64,000 bases of DNA, taken from Prevotella sp. (GTDB lineage Bacteria; Bacteroidota; Bacteroidia; Bacteroidales; Bacteroidaceae). Positions 1 through 8,031 of the stretch are shown piece by piece. The stretch's first letter is position 1. Every line of letters begins with the position of its first letter. A program made the position numbers and the translations under genes. The notes under the pieces are model-generated. The model searched no databases, had not been told where the DNA came from, and saw only the letters and a program-made list of their open reading frames with translations. The stretch covers positions 124,001 to 188,000 of the forward strand of contig SUYI01000001.1 in the NCBI GenBank assembly GCA_015060485.1, written 5' to 3'.

Positions 1-456
1 GAGCAGCGTCATCAACGGGAAGTAGCTGACATATCCCATGCACATCAGTTCGGAGAACCATCCCCAAGGGACATATTGTGAGAACAGCAGTGAGGGCTGA
101 CAGCCGAAGAAAAACTGTTCGCAGGATGCAAAGAAGTGGTCCAGATTGGGTAGGGCACGATTGAGTTCATAGGTGTCGGGATACCACCACGAGAGGTATG
201 CCATTTGCAGTACAACGCGTGCCAGCAGAGCCAGTCGGCACGGGAACAGCCGGTATACACCCCATGCCGCCAAGGTGGATGCAACGAAAAGGAAACGCCC
301 CCAGAGCATGGACTCGGGATGGATGAGCTTGGGCCACATGATAGTCATCATCAACAACGTCAACAACAGATAGCCCATCGCTATCCATTCAGCAGTGAGC
401 AGTCCCTTGACGGGATTTATGTCACGTATGAAGTAGTCGCGGATATTTATAGCCAT
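1..456 (-). CDS. PAP2-family membrane phosphatase, N-terminal part (cut by the window edge)
   Basis: The reverse strand is open from the ATG at 456 to the window edge (152 codons). The product is very hydrophobic: a short cytoplasmic start is followed by membrane segments near residues 20-40 and 50-80, then a conserved-looking stretch YPDTYELNRALPNLDH. This matches my memory of Bacteroidales PAP2 proteins of the inositol-phosphotransferase type, which act on lipid phosphates in the inner membrane. The catalytic histidine motifs would lie beyond the left edge, so activity cannot be judged. Its start overlaps the end of the upstream epimerase gene by 10 bases, so the two are probably co-translated. 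Confidence 0.6.
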   Translation of the reverse strand, partial: MAINIRDYFIRDINPVKGLLTAEWIAMGYLLLTLLMMTIMWPKLIHPESMLWGRFLFVASTLAAWGVYRLFPCRLALLARVVLQMAYLSWWYPDTYELNRALPNLDHFFASCEQFFFGCQPSLLFSQYVPWGWFSELMCMGYVSYFPLMTLL

Positions 457-1469
457 TGATTCTCCTTATACCATTTGATGCTGCGACGTACGCCTTCCTC
501 CAGTTTGACCTGTGGCTCATAGCCCAGCTCCTGTCGTGCAGGCTCTATGTCGCACCGCCAGTTGCGCTGACGCATGATGTTGTATTTGTCGTTGTTAAGT
601 GCTGTCACTTTACCCGTCAGATGGGCCAGGTATTCACCAAAGAACGTGATGATGCGCAACAGCCATACGGGGGCTGTGATGCGAATCCACCAGGGATTGC
701 CCAACTCTTGTCGGATAAGGTTGCTGAAGGTCGACGACTGGTAGACCTCTCCGTCGGAAAGGAAATAGCGTCGTCCTGTCTTACCCCTCTCTAAGGCCAG
801 GAATACGGCTTGTACCACGTCTGTAACATAGACGAAGGTGATGTCCTGCTGTTTGAATCCGACAGCAAAGTCGGTATGTGCCTTGATGCTCTTGGCCATC
901 ATGAAATAATCGCGCTCCCGAGGCCCGTAAACTCCCGTTGGACGTAGGATGACAAAGGGTAGTTCTATTTGTCTTGCTTTGAGTTTTTCATTGACGGAGT
1001 CCAACCACTGTTCGGCCATTAACTTGCTCTCGCCATAAGCCGTGTTGGGGTGTGCCTCGTCGCTTTCGCGTATCTCCTGATAGGGTTGTTCCTCGCGGAT
1101 GGCTCCCATGATGCTCAGCGAGCTGATGTAGACAAAACGCTTCAGGGGCATATTCAGTTCCAGCAAGGCACGCACCAAGTGCTGGGTGCCTTCTGTGTTA
1201 ATACGGAAAAAGTCTCGTTTGTCCAGGCATTTTGTTACGCCGGCAGCATGCACCACATAGTCGAACGAGTGGTCTTTCAACTGCTGTTTCAGCTCCTCTT
1301 CTGATGCAAGGTTCAGTTCGATGAAGTGGATGCGATTGTCAGACAGGAACTGGCGTGAACTGCTTTTTCGCATGGCAGCCCACACATCAAAGCCACGATT
1401 GATGGCTTCTTCTACGATAAACGAGCCGATGAAACCACTGGCTCCAGTAATCAATATCTTTGGATTCAT
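447..1469 (-). CDS. NAD-dependent epimerase/dehydratase (extended SDR family)
   Basis: A 340-residue extended short-chain dehydrogenase. The nucleotide-binding glycine motif TGASGFIG is at residues 8-15 and the catalytic YxxxK is YGESK at 145-149, with the upstream serine in ISSLS near 115-119. Such enzymes act on NDP-sugars or on steroid- and flavonoid-like substrates; the exact substrate cannot be read from the sequence. The gene is followed, with a 10-base overlap, by a PAP2 phosphatase, so the pair may serve envelope lipid or glycan metabolism. A promoter box (TACCTTTG on the minus strand at 1557-1550) gives a leader of about 75 bases. Confidence 0.85.
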   Translation of the reverse strand: MNPKILITGASGFIGSFIVEEAINRGFDVWAAMRKSSSRQFLSDNRIHFIELNLASEEELKQQLKDHSFDYVVHAAGVTKCLDKRDFFRINTEGTQHLVRALLELNMPLKRFVYISSLSIMGAIREEQPYQEIRESDEAHPNTAYGESKLMAEQWLDSVNEKLKARQIELPFVILRPTGVYGPRERDYFMMAKSIKAHTDFAVGFKQQDITFVYVTDVVQAVFLALERGKTGRRYFLSDGEVYQSSTFSNLIRQELGNPWWIRITAPVWLLRIITFFGEYLAHLTGKVTALNNDKYNIMRQRNWRCDIEPARQELGYEPQVKLEEGVRRSIKWYKENQWL

Positions 1470-1549
1470 ACACTTACACGAAAAAAATGGGACTCCGCTG
1501 AGCCCCGACCTTTGTTAACCTTAAATCTAATACTATGAAAAACACGTTG

Positions 1550-1557
1550 CAAAGGTA
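1550..1557 (-). promoter_or_regulatory. -7 promoter box of the epimerase operon
   Basis: TACCTTTG on the minus strand matches the Bacteroidota -7 consensus TAnnTTTG. A TTG lies 19 bases upstream. The rest of the 335-base gap 1470-1804 is AT-rich and holds the divergent greA promoter and leader. Confidence 0.65.
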
Positions 1558-1659
1558 CGATATTCTTGTTTAACTACAAGAAAATAAATAATAAAAATGG
1601 TGTACGTGAGTTTGTTTCTTGACCTAAATCAATCTTTTTTTTAACTTTTTTGCCAAAAA

Positions 1660-1691
1660 TTTGGTTAGTTGGGAATATTTCACTATCTTTG
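1660..1691 (+). promoter_or_regulatory. greA promoter (-33 TTTG, -7 TATCTTTG)
   Basis: TTTG at 1660-1663 and TATCTTTG at 1684-1691 are separated by 20 bases, the usual Bacteroidota sigma-ABfr spacing. Transcription should begin near 1698, leaving a leader of about 105 bases before greA. Confidence 0.75.
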
Positions 1692-1721
1692 CAAACGGAT
1701 AAAGACATGATAAGAGTTCAG

Positions 1722-1761
1722 GGATTCCGACAGGGTGAAGAGTCGGGATTCTTTCTTTTTT
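1722..1761 (+). terminator. Terminator-like hairpin inside the greA leader
   Basis: GGATTCCGAC (1722-1731) pairs with GTCGGGATTC (1742-1751), ten pairs with two G-U, and is followed by a pyrimidine run TTTCTTTTTT. It lies between the promoter and the greA start, so it can act as an attenuator or release a short leader RNA. Confidence 0.6.
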
Positions 1762-1804
1762 ACGTCTGAGACAAGAAACATAAAACAACTAAAGATAAAA
1801 CATT

Positions 1805-2272
1805 ATGGCATACATGTCACAAGAGGGTTATGATAAACTCATAGCCGAACTGCACCGCTTAGAGGCGGTAGAGCGTCCGAAGGCTTCCGCGGCTATTGCT
1901 GAGGCTCGTGAGAAGGGCGATTTGAGTGAGAATAGTGAGTATGACGCCGCCAAGGAGGCTCAGGCTCATTTGGAGGACAAGATCAATCGTCTGAAGACGA
2001 CTATCTCTGAGGCAAAGATTGTCGATACTTCTCGTCTGAGCACCGATTCTGTCCAAATTCTGACCAAGGTGGAGATGACCAATCTGACGACTAATTCCAC
2101 GATGAGTTACACCATTGTCAGTGAGAACGAAGCGGATTTGCGTGCCGGTAAGATTTCAATCAAGACCCCTATTGCCCAGGGCTTGTTGGGTAAGAAGGTC
2201 GGTGACGAAGTGGAGATTAAGATTCCCCGTGGAACCATCAAACTGCGTATTGAGAAGATTTCGATAGCGTAG
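1805..2272 (+). CDS. greA: Transcription elongation factor GreA
   Basis: A 155-residue protein of normal GreA length. The N-terminal half is the coiled coil that enters the RNA polymerase secondary channel, with the conserved acidic tip region GDLSENSEYDAAKE near residues 38-51. The C-terminal half is the FKBP-like globular domain (GKKVGDEVEI). GreA stimulates cleavage of backtracked transcripts. The gene has its own promoter and a long structured leader carrying a terminator-like hairpin. It is followed by a HIT hydrolase gene after a 40-base spacer made of a seven-base tandem repeat. Confidence 0.96.
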   Translation: MAYMSQEGYDKLIAELHRLEAVERPKASAAIAEAREKGDLSENSEYDAAKEAQAHLEDKINRLKTTISEAKIVDTSRLSTDSVQILTKVEMTNLTTNSTMSYTIVSENEADLRAGKISIKTPIAQGLLGKKVGDEVEIKIPRGTIKLRIEKISIA

Positions 2273-2309
2273 AAATAGTTAATAGTAAATCGTCAAATAG
2301 TAAATTGGC
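2273..2309 (+). repeat. Degenerate seven-base tandem repeat in the greA-HIT spacer
   Basis: The spacer reads as units AAATAGT, TAATAGT, AAATCGT, AAATAGT and AAATTGG, with one extra base. It fills almost the whole gap between the two genes. Confidence 0.6.
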
Positions 2310-2312
2310 ATT

Positions 2313-2705
2313 ATGGATATATTTTCAAAGATTGCTGCTGGTGAGATTCCCAGCTACAAATGTGCAGAGAACGACGAGTTCTATGCTTTCCTCGACATTA
2401 ACCCGTTGGTAAAGGGCCATACTTTGGTGATACCCCGTCGTGAGGTCGACTATTTCTTTGATATGGACGACGACGAACTGGCTCGTTATCAGCAGTTTGC
2501 CAAGCGCGTGGCTATTGCCGTCAAGCAGGCATTCCCCTGTAAGAAAGTGGCTCAGGTGGTGCTGGGGTTGGAGGTTGCTCATGCCCATATTCATCTCATC
2601 CCCATGCAGAGTGAGGCCGATGCCGATTTCCGTCGCGAAAAGTTGAAGCTTTCTGAGGAGGAATTCAAGGAGATTGCCGCCAAGATTCAGGCCGCTTTCA
2701 AATAA
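2313..2705 (+). CDS. HIT (histidine triad) family nucleotide hydrolase
   Basis: A 130-residue member of the HINT branch of the HIT superfamily, small dimeric cytoplasmic enzymes that hydrolyse phosphoramidate or other bonds at the alpha phosphate of nucleotides. The diagnostic triad HAHIH is at residues 90-94, followed by LIP. The N-terminal FSKIAAGEIPSY and the substrate-loop LVIPRRE also fit. It lies between greA and an NTP-transferase gene on the same strand with short repeat-filled spacers, so it is likely transcribed with greA. The physiological substrate is unknown. Confidence 0.93.
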   Translation: MDIFSKIAAGEIPSYKCAENDEFYAFLDINPLVKGHTLVIPRREVDYFFDMDDDELARYQQFAKRVAIAVKQAFPCKKVAQVVLGLEVAHAHIHLIPMQSEADADFRREKLKLSEEEFKEIAAKIQAAFK

Positions 2706-2728
2706 CTCTAAACTCTCAACTTTCAACT
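2706..2728 (+). repeat. Seven-base tandem repeat in the HIT-nucleotidyltransferase spacer
   Basis: Three exact-length units CTCTAAA, CTCTCAA and CTTTCAA follow the HIT stop codon directly and reach nearly to the next start. Confidence 0.7.
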
Positions 2729-2732
2729 AAAA

Positions 2733-3461
2733 ATGATCGGAGTTATTCTTGCCGCAGGTATGGCTAAGCGCCTGCGTCCGTTGACTGATGAGTGTCCCAA
2801 ATGCCTGCTGAAGGTGGGTGAACGCACGTTGCTGGCCCGTACTGTCGATGCTATGTTGGATGCAGGCATTACCGAGCTGGTGGTTGTGACAGGCTATCGT
2901 GGAGAGATGCTGCGTAGTTTTCTCACAGCTCACTATCCTGATTTGACCATTCATTTCATTCATAATGCCGACTACGAGCACAATAACAACATCTTCTCGC
3001 TGTGGATGACTCGTCCCTATACCGATGGACACGACTTCCTATTGATGGATAGCGACATCCTGTGCGACCCTCAGGCTGTAAATCGTATGGTCCGTCAGCA
3101 GGGCACTGCTCTGGCTTTGAACCGTCATGAGTGTGGCGAGGAGGAGATTAAGATTATTGTCGACGAATCTGGTCGTGTGGTAGAACTGAGTAAGACGTGC
3201 AGTATTGCCGATGCCATTGGTGAGTCGGTGGGCATTGAACGTATTGCTGCTGACTATGCTGCTGCGTTGTTCCAGGAATTGGAACAGATGATAGAACGCG
3301 AGGGACTTATCGACATCTTCTATGAGCGTGCCTTCGAACGTCTGATTCCCCAGGGACACCACTTCCGCGTGGTCGACACCACTGACCTTTTCTCTATTGA
3401 ACTCGACACGGTGGAGGATTTCCAGCGTGCCAAGGAGCTTATTCCCGCTGAACTTTACTGA
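2733..3461 (+). CDS. LicC-like sugar or phosphocholine nucleotidyltransferase
   Basis: A 242-residue nucleotidyltransferase with a Rossmann-type GT-A fold. The NTP-binding signature LAAGMAKRLRPLTDECPK is at residues 6-23, and the metal-binding aspartates are in LMDSDIL near residue 107. Length and the central segment resemble LicC-type CTP:phosphocholine cytidylyltransferases more than the longer glucose-1-phosphate enzymes, but substrate choice is an inference. It heads a short same-strand run with a polysaccharide deacetylase and a GtrB-like glycosyltransferase, so it probably activates a building block for a surface glycan. Confidence 0.8.
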   Translation: MIGVILAAGMAKRLRPLTDECPKCLLKVGERTLLARTVDAMLDAGITELVVVTGYRGEMLRSFLTAHYPDLTIHFIHNADYEHNNNIFSLWMTRPYTDGHDFLLMDSDILCDPQAVNRMVRQQGTALALNRHECGEEEIKIIVDESGRVVELSKTCSIADAIGESVGIERIAADYAAALFQELEQMIEREGLIDIFYERAFERLIPQGHHFRVVDTTDLFSIELDTVEDFQRAKELIPAELY

Positions 3462-3483
3462 TTATAATAAAAGGGAAGGAAAC

Positions 3484-4263
3484 ATGATACTGCTGAGTTT
3501 TGACACAGAGGAGTTCGACGTACCTCGCGAACATGGGGTGGATTTCTCGTTGGCCGATGGTATGAAGGTCAGCATAGAGGGTACGAACCGTATCCTTGAT
3601 GTGCTGAAGGAACATGATGTCCGGGCCACATTTTTCTGCACGGGTAATTTTGCCGAACAGGCACCAGCCGTGATGCAGCGTATTATGGACGAGGGACATG
3701 AGGTGGCTTGTCATGGCGTAGACCATTGGCAACCCAAAGAGAGCGACTTTGAAGTGTCGAAACAGATTGTGGAGCGTGTGACAGGTCGACAAGTCAACGG
3801 CTATCGCCAGCCTCGTATGTTTCCCGTCAGCGACAGTGAAATAGCCCGTGTGGGGTATTGCTATAACTCGTCGTTGAACCCAGCCTTCATTCCTGGCCGT
3901 TATATGCATCTGACCGCACCTCGCACATGGTTTATGAAAGGCGATGTAATGCAGATTCCTGCCTCGGTGACTCCTTGGGTGCGCTTTCCTTTGTTCTGGC
4001 TCTCGCTGCATAATCTGCCTGAGAGCTTGTATCATTGGCTGGTGCGTCGTACGCTGAAATACGATGGGTATTTTGTCACTTACTTCCATCCGTGGGAATT
4101 CTTTGACCTGAAGGAACATCCTGAATTCATGATGCCGTTTATCATCCGTAACCATAGTGGACGTCAGATGATGCAGCGTCTTGGCAGTCTCATCGCTATG
4201 CTGAAATCACAACAGCACGAGTTTATAACCTTCACTGAATTTGTGGAAAGAGTAAAAAAGTAA
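3484..4263 (+). CDS. Polysaccharide deacetylase (NodB-homology) family protein
   Basis: I place the start at 3484, after a purine-rich AAGGGAAGG, giving 259 residues that open with the catalytic motif region SFDTEEFD. An upstream in-frame start at 3397 would lie inside the preceding gene and is unlikely. The NodB-type fold is supported by FDTEEFD near the N-terminus, HEVACHGVDHW in the middle and FHPWEFFD towards the C-terminus. Such metal-dependent enzymes remove acetyl groups from N-acetylated sugars in surface polysaccharides. No signal peptide is visible, so the substrate may be a lipid-linked precursor on the cytoplasmic face. Confidence 0.83.
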   Translation: MILLSFDTEEFDVPREHGVDFSLADGMKVSIEGTNRILDVLKEHDVRATFFCTGNFAEQAPAVMQRIMDEGHEVACHGVDHWQPKESDFEVSKQIVERVTGRQVNGYRQPRMFPVSDSEIARVGYCYNSSLNPAFIPGRYMHLTAPRTWFMKGDVMQIPASVTPWVRFPLFWLSLHNLPESLYHWLVRRTLKYDGYFVTYFHPWEFFDLKEHPEFMMPFIIRNHSGRQMMQRLGSLIAMLKSQQHEFITFTEFVERVKK

Positions 4264-4270
4264 AAGCATC

Positions 4271-5209
4271 ATGATTAAGTTAGCCACTGTATCGCCCTGT
4301 TACAACGAGGAAGAAGTGCTTCGCCACTCTGTAGAACGCTTGACAGCATTGTTCAAACGTATGATGTCTGAAGGCCTGATAGACGAGGAAAGTATGATGG
4401 TTTTTGTCAACGATGGCAGTAAGGACTCGACGTGGCAGATTATCAGTGAGTTACATCGCGAGAATCCTTTGGTGCGTGGCATCAATCTGGCCCGTAATGT
4501 AGGGCATCAGAATGCCATCATGGCAGGTATGATGACTGCCAAGGATTGGGCTGATGCTGTGGTGACTATTGATGCCGACCTGCAGGACGATATTGAGTGT
4601 ATTCCCCAAATGGTGAAGGACTTTCAGGCTGGCAACGACATCGTGTATGGTGTGAAGGTGTCGCGCAAGGCCGATCCACCATTAAAACGTATGACGGCTC
4701 AAGCGTTTTACAAACTGCAGAGTTCCATGGGTGTGGAGAGCGTTTACAATCATGCCGACTTCCGTCTGCTGAGTCGCCGTACCCTGGAGATGCTGTCAGG
4801 TTACGATGAACGTAACCTCTACCTTCGTGGACTGATTCCAATGATTGGCCTGCCTTCGACAACGGTAGATGATGTAATCAGCGAGCGACAGGCCGGTACG
4901 TCGAAATATACGATAAGTAAAATGCTGAATCTGGCCCTTGACGGAATTACCTCGTTCAGCGTCAAACCTCTTTATAACATTATTTATTTGGGAATGCTGT
5001 TCCTTGTTATCAGTTTCTGTATAGGTATTTACGTGCTTCGTGCACTGATTGTCGGTACAGCCATTCCCGGTTGGTCCTCACTGATCCTCTCCGTCTGGCT
5101 TGTAGGCGGCTTCATCCTGATTAGTATGGGTATTACCGGAGTCTATGTTGGTAAAATCTACAATGAGGTAAAGCGCCGTCCGCTATACAACATCAAGGAG
5201 ATATTATGA
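4271..5209 (+). CDS. Polyprenyl-phosphate glycosyltransferase, GtrB/DPM1-like (GT2)
   Basis: A 312-residue family 2 glycosyltransferase. The N-terminal catalytic domain shows SPCYNEEEVL near residues 8-17, FVNDGSKDST, and the metal-binding DADLQDD near residues 97-103. Two C-terminal membrane segments (about 235-260 and 270-295) match GtrB, which loads a sugar onto undecaprenyl phosphate at the inner face of the membrane. It follows the deacetylase after 7 bases. Its stop codon overlaps the stop of the convergent gene on the other strand by six bases. Confidence 0.87.
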   Translation: MIKLATVSPCYNEEEVLRHSVERLTALFKRMMSEGLIDEESMMVFVNDGSKDSTWQIISELHRENPLVRGINLARNVGHQNAIMAGMMTAKDWADAVVTIDADLQDDIECIPQMVKDFQAGNDIVYGVKVSRKADPPLKRMTAQAFYKLQSSMGVESVYNHADFRLLSRRTLEMLSGYDERNLYLRGLIPMIGLPSTTVDDVISERQAGTSKYTISKMLNLALDGITSFSVKPLYNIIYLGMLFLVISFCIGIYVLRALIVGTAIPGWSSLILSVWLVGGFILISMGITGVYVGKIYNEVKRRPLYNIKEIL

Positions 5210-6376
5210 ATTTCCTTTGGGTGTTAAACCGTAATCTCTCGTTGCCATTTCCCAACATAGTTTCAGCCAAACCAGTGTGACGGGTAAGGCTTTCAGTGCA
5301 TAGGGCTGTACCCATTCCTTGCGTAGGTAGGCGGGAAACAGGTCGCTGGGTGAAAGGCTGCTTAGCACGAATACAAAGATCATGAGTGCGATGTCCCACC
5401 CGTTACGTTGCCAAGGAACTGCTGTGTACCAGATGACAACACCTACTAAGGCAATGATGTAACCGCTTGACTCACTGCCCGTAGAGAACAATACCACAAA
5501 CATCAGTACCGAGGCTAATAGGGCTTGCCGGAATGCTTGGTGCTGGTATTGTGACAGACGCAGGTAAGGGATGGCGAACATCGCCAGCCCGGGAATGATG
5601 AGCCACAGATCGCTGAATGTCATTCCCGTCGTACGGTGTATCATGCCTAGCAATGAAATATTCTGGGCAATAGAGTCGAGGTTCTCACCGTTTTTCTCTG
5701 TCAGACAGACGATCCACTCGTGGTATTGCCCAATGATGTATTCCGGACTACTGATCAGCATGGGCAATACAAAGAGTACTGCTCCCCATACTATCAGTGC
5801 TACGATAAAGCGTAGTTTGTGTTTTGAGAAGAAGAAAAATGCCAGTCCTACAATACCATACAGCTTTACCAATGTGCCCACAACGATGAAGAATGCCGCC
5901 TCTGCATCGCGCTCCTTTTCTATGAGGAAGAATGCCAATACGATGATGGCTGCAATAGCCACGTTGAACTGCTGCATAAACAGGGCTGTCAGCAGTTCAT
6001 GGGCGCAGAACCACAAGATGAAGATTTGCTGATGTTTCGTCAGGTCTGACCGTCTGATGGCTACATAGAGAAACAGTGAGAGTGATACACACCACAAGAT
6101 GAGTCCAATCCATTCGGGTACAACAGCAAAGGGGGCGAATACCAGTGAGAAAAAAGGACCATAGTGGTTCACATCCCAGTATTCGTCAGGGTAAGCCACA
6201 TAGAGTGGTGTCCTATTCCAGACATGCCAGAATACCCCACGGAAAATCAGGAAATTGTTGTGTGCGTGCATCTTTGCCAATGCCGATACGATACCCAATA
6301 TGAGCCATAGTCCCAACAACGTGCGATAATCGCGAAAGAAGGGCTTGGTCAGGATTGCCTTACATTTATCTTTCAT
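5204..6376 (-). CDS. DUF2029 / GT87-type integral membrane mannosyltransferase-like protein
   Basis: A 390-residue polytopic membrane protein with about ten hydrophobic segments and an early loop DVNHYGPFFSLVFAPFA near residues 68-84. This resembles the DUF2029 (GT87) family, polyprenyl-phosphate-mannose-dependent glycosyltransferases of the GT-C type that act outside the inner membrane. It could use the lipid-linked sugar made by the GtrB-like neighbour it faces, which is an inference. The two genes converge with overlapping stops. No other functional residues can be assigned confidently. Confidence 0.72.
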   Translation of the reverse strand: MKDKCKAILTKPFFRDYRTLLGLWLILGIVSALAKMHAHNNFLIFRGVFWHVWNRTPLYVAYPDEYWDVNHYGPFFSLVFAPFAVVPEWIGLILWCVSLSLFLYVAIRRSDLTKHQQIFILWFCAHELLTALFMQQFNVAIAAIIVLAFFLIEKERDAEAAFFIVVGTLVKLYGIVGLAFFFFSKHKLRFIVALIVWGAVLFVLPMLISSPEYIIGQYHEWIVCLTEKNGENLDSIAQNISLLGMIHRTTGMTFSDLWLIIPGLAMFAIPYLRLSQYQHQAFRQALLASVLMFVVLFSTGSESSGYIIALVGVVIWYTAVPWQRNGWDIALMIFVFVLSSLSPSDLFPAYLRKEWVQPYALKALPVTLVWLKLCWEMATRDYGLTPKGNS

Positions 6377-6392
6377 AATTCTTCCGTTTTGC

Positions 6393-6423
6393 TTGCAAAA
6401 TTAATAATTTTTTTCTAATTTTG
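6393..6423 (+). promoter_or_regulatory. Promoter of the glycosyltransferase run at 6429
   Basis: TTG at 6393-6395 and TAATTTTG at 6416-6423 are 20 bases apart. The start codon is only five bases beyond the box, so the transcript is probably leaderless. Confidence 0.65.
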
Positions 6424-6428
6424 CACAC

Positions 6429-7196
6429 ATGAACGAGAAAAACAAGATATCGGTGGTTATTAACACCTATAACGCGGAGCAACATCTTGAGCGGGTGCTG
6501 GAGAGTGTGCAAGGTTTTGACGAGGTGTTAATCTGCGATATGGAGAGCACGGACCACACGTTGGAAATCGCCCGTAAGAACGGCTGTAGGGTGGTGACAT
6601 TTCCCAAGGCAGACCACAAGAGTGCCGAGCCGGCCCGTACGTTTGCCATCCAATCAGCATCAAGTCTCTGGGTGTTGGTGGTAGACGCTGACGAGATAGT
6701 GACTACAGCATTGCGCGAGGCCCTCTACGACCACATTCAGCAACCTGACTGCGCCAAAGGACTGTACATCCCCCGCCTGAACAAGTTTATGAACAAGACG
6801 ATGCAGTGTGCTTACCCCGATTACCAGTTGCGTTTTTTTGTTCGTGAAGGAACTGAATGGCCTCCTTATGTGCATACCTTCCCTAAAGTTGATGGTCCAC
6901 TGGCTTATTTGCCAAAGAATCGGAAGGATTTGGCGTTTGTTCATCTGGCTAACGACAGCATCCATACCATTCTAGAGAAGGATAACAGGTACAGCGATAA
7001 CGAGGTGTTGAAAAAGGCAGGCCGGAAGTATGGTGCCGGTGCATTGCTTTATCGGCCATTCTGGCGCTTTTTCAAATGTTATGTGCTGGAAGGCGGTTGG
7101 CGTGACGGCATTCATGGACTGATTTATGCCGGACTGAAGGGTATCTATCAGTTTATGCTTGTTTCTAAGATTATTGAGAAGCGGCAGTCAGAATAG
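6429..7196 (+). CDS. Glycosyltransferase family 2, WaaE/KdtX-like
   Basis: A 255-residue soluble GT2 enzyme. The N-terminal VVINTYNAEQHLERVLES (near residues 9-26) and the metal-binding VDADEIV near residues 83-89 define the catalytic core. The general form resembles LPS-core transferases of the WaaE type that add glucose or heptose. It starts a same-strand series with a fucosyltransferase-like gene (24-base gap) and another glycosyltransferase. Expression is predicted to be leaderless from the promoter box six bases before the ATG. Confidence 0.84.
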   Translation: MNEKNKISVVINTYNAEQHLERVLESVQGFDEVLICDMESTDHTLEIARKNGCRVVTFPKADHKSAEPARTFAIQSASSLWVLVVDADEIVTTALREALYDHIQQPDCAKGLYIPRLNKFMNKTMQCAYPDYQLRFFVREGTEWPPYVHTFPKVDGPLAYLPKNRKDLAFVHLANDSIHTILEKDNRYSDNEVLKKAGRKYGAGALLYRPFWRFFKCYVLEGGWRDGIHGLIYAGLKGIYQFMLVSKIIEKRQSE

Positions 7197-7220
7197 GTTG
7201 ATTTAAAAGGTTCATGTGGC

Positions 7221-8027
7221 ATGATATTCGTTCGTGACAAAGGTCAGATGTGTAACAATATGTTGCAGTATGGTCATGTGTATGCATGGGCGAGGGAGCA
7301 TGGGCTGAAGACTGTGTCGATGCGCTTTTCTTATAAATACCAGTATTTCCGACTCTGCGATACACGCTATCATCATTTTTTTTCGTATGTCTTCGCGAAG
7401 TATGGTGCTCGATGGGGAATGATTCCTGTGGTTGATTTCGATGAGGAGGGTTGCGTCAGCTCGGAAAAAGAACAGCAACTGGAGCGCTCTCGTCTGGTGG
7501 TAGCCCAGGGATGGCATGCCCGCTGGTATGACCTCTTTCTGAAATACCGGCAGGAAATTGTAGCTCTGTTCGCTTTTCATGATGATATAGAAAAGCGTGT
7601 CAGTGGATTTCTCAGTGATGGCTTGCGGATAGGAGTCCATATCCGTCGTGGCGACTATGCTCATTTCCACAATGGGCGTTTCATGTATTCAGACGAGCAG
7701 TATGCAGACATAGTTCGGCAGTACATCGACAGATACCACCCGGCAGAGAAGAAAAGTATCTACATTTGTGGCAACGACCCGGCAGTGGATCGTTCTCTGT
7801 TTGAAAGTGCATTCCCCGACTGTTGCGTTGTTTTCCCCAATGGCAATCCTGGCGAGGATCTTTGTCTGTTGTCGTATTGCGACTATCTGATAGGAGCACC
7901 AAGCACTTTCACCCTTGTGGCGTCGATGTATCGCGATCTGCCCCTTTATTGGATAGAGGATCCTAGTCGGCAAGTGACAGAGGACTGCTTTAAGAAATTC
8001 GATTATTTGTTCCAACATATCTATTGA
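7221..8027 (+). CDS. Fucosyltransferase-like protein (GT11-type HxRRGDY motif)
   Basis: A 268-residue protein with the hallmark VHIRRGDYAHF near residues 138-148, the donor-binding motif of alpha-1,2- and alpha-1,6-fucosyltransferases that use GDP-fucose. The downstream YICGNDPAVDRSLF and YLIGAPSTFTLVASMY also fit the GT-B fold of this superfamily. The N-terminus (DKGQMCNNMLQY) matches the GQMGNQ-like start of GT11 enzymes only loosely. It is likely to decorate LPS or a capsule together with the flanking glycosyltransferases. No GDP-fucose synthesis gene is in the window. Confidence 0.78.
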   Translation: MIFVRDKGQMCNNMLQYGHVYAWAREHGLKTVSMRFSYKYQYFRLCDTRYHHFFSYVFAKYGARWGMIPVVDFDEEGCVSSEKEQQLERSRLVVAQGWHARWYDLFLKYRQEIVALFAFHDDIEKRVSGFLSDGLRIGVHIRRGDYAHFHNGRFMYSDEQYADIVRQYIDRYHPAEKKSIYICGNDPAVDRSLFESAFPDCCVVFPNGNPGEDLCLLSYCDYLIGAPSTFTLVASMYRDLPLYWIEDPSRQVTEDCFKKFDYLFQHIY

Positions 8028-8031
8028 TGTT

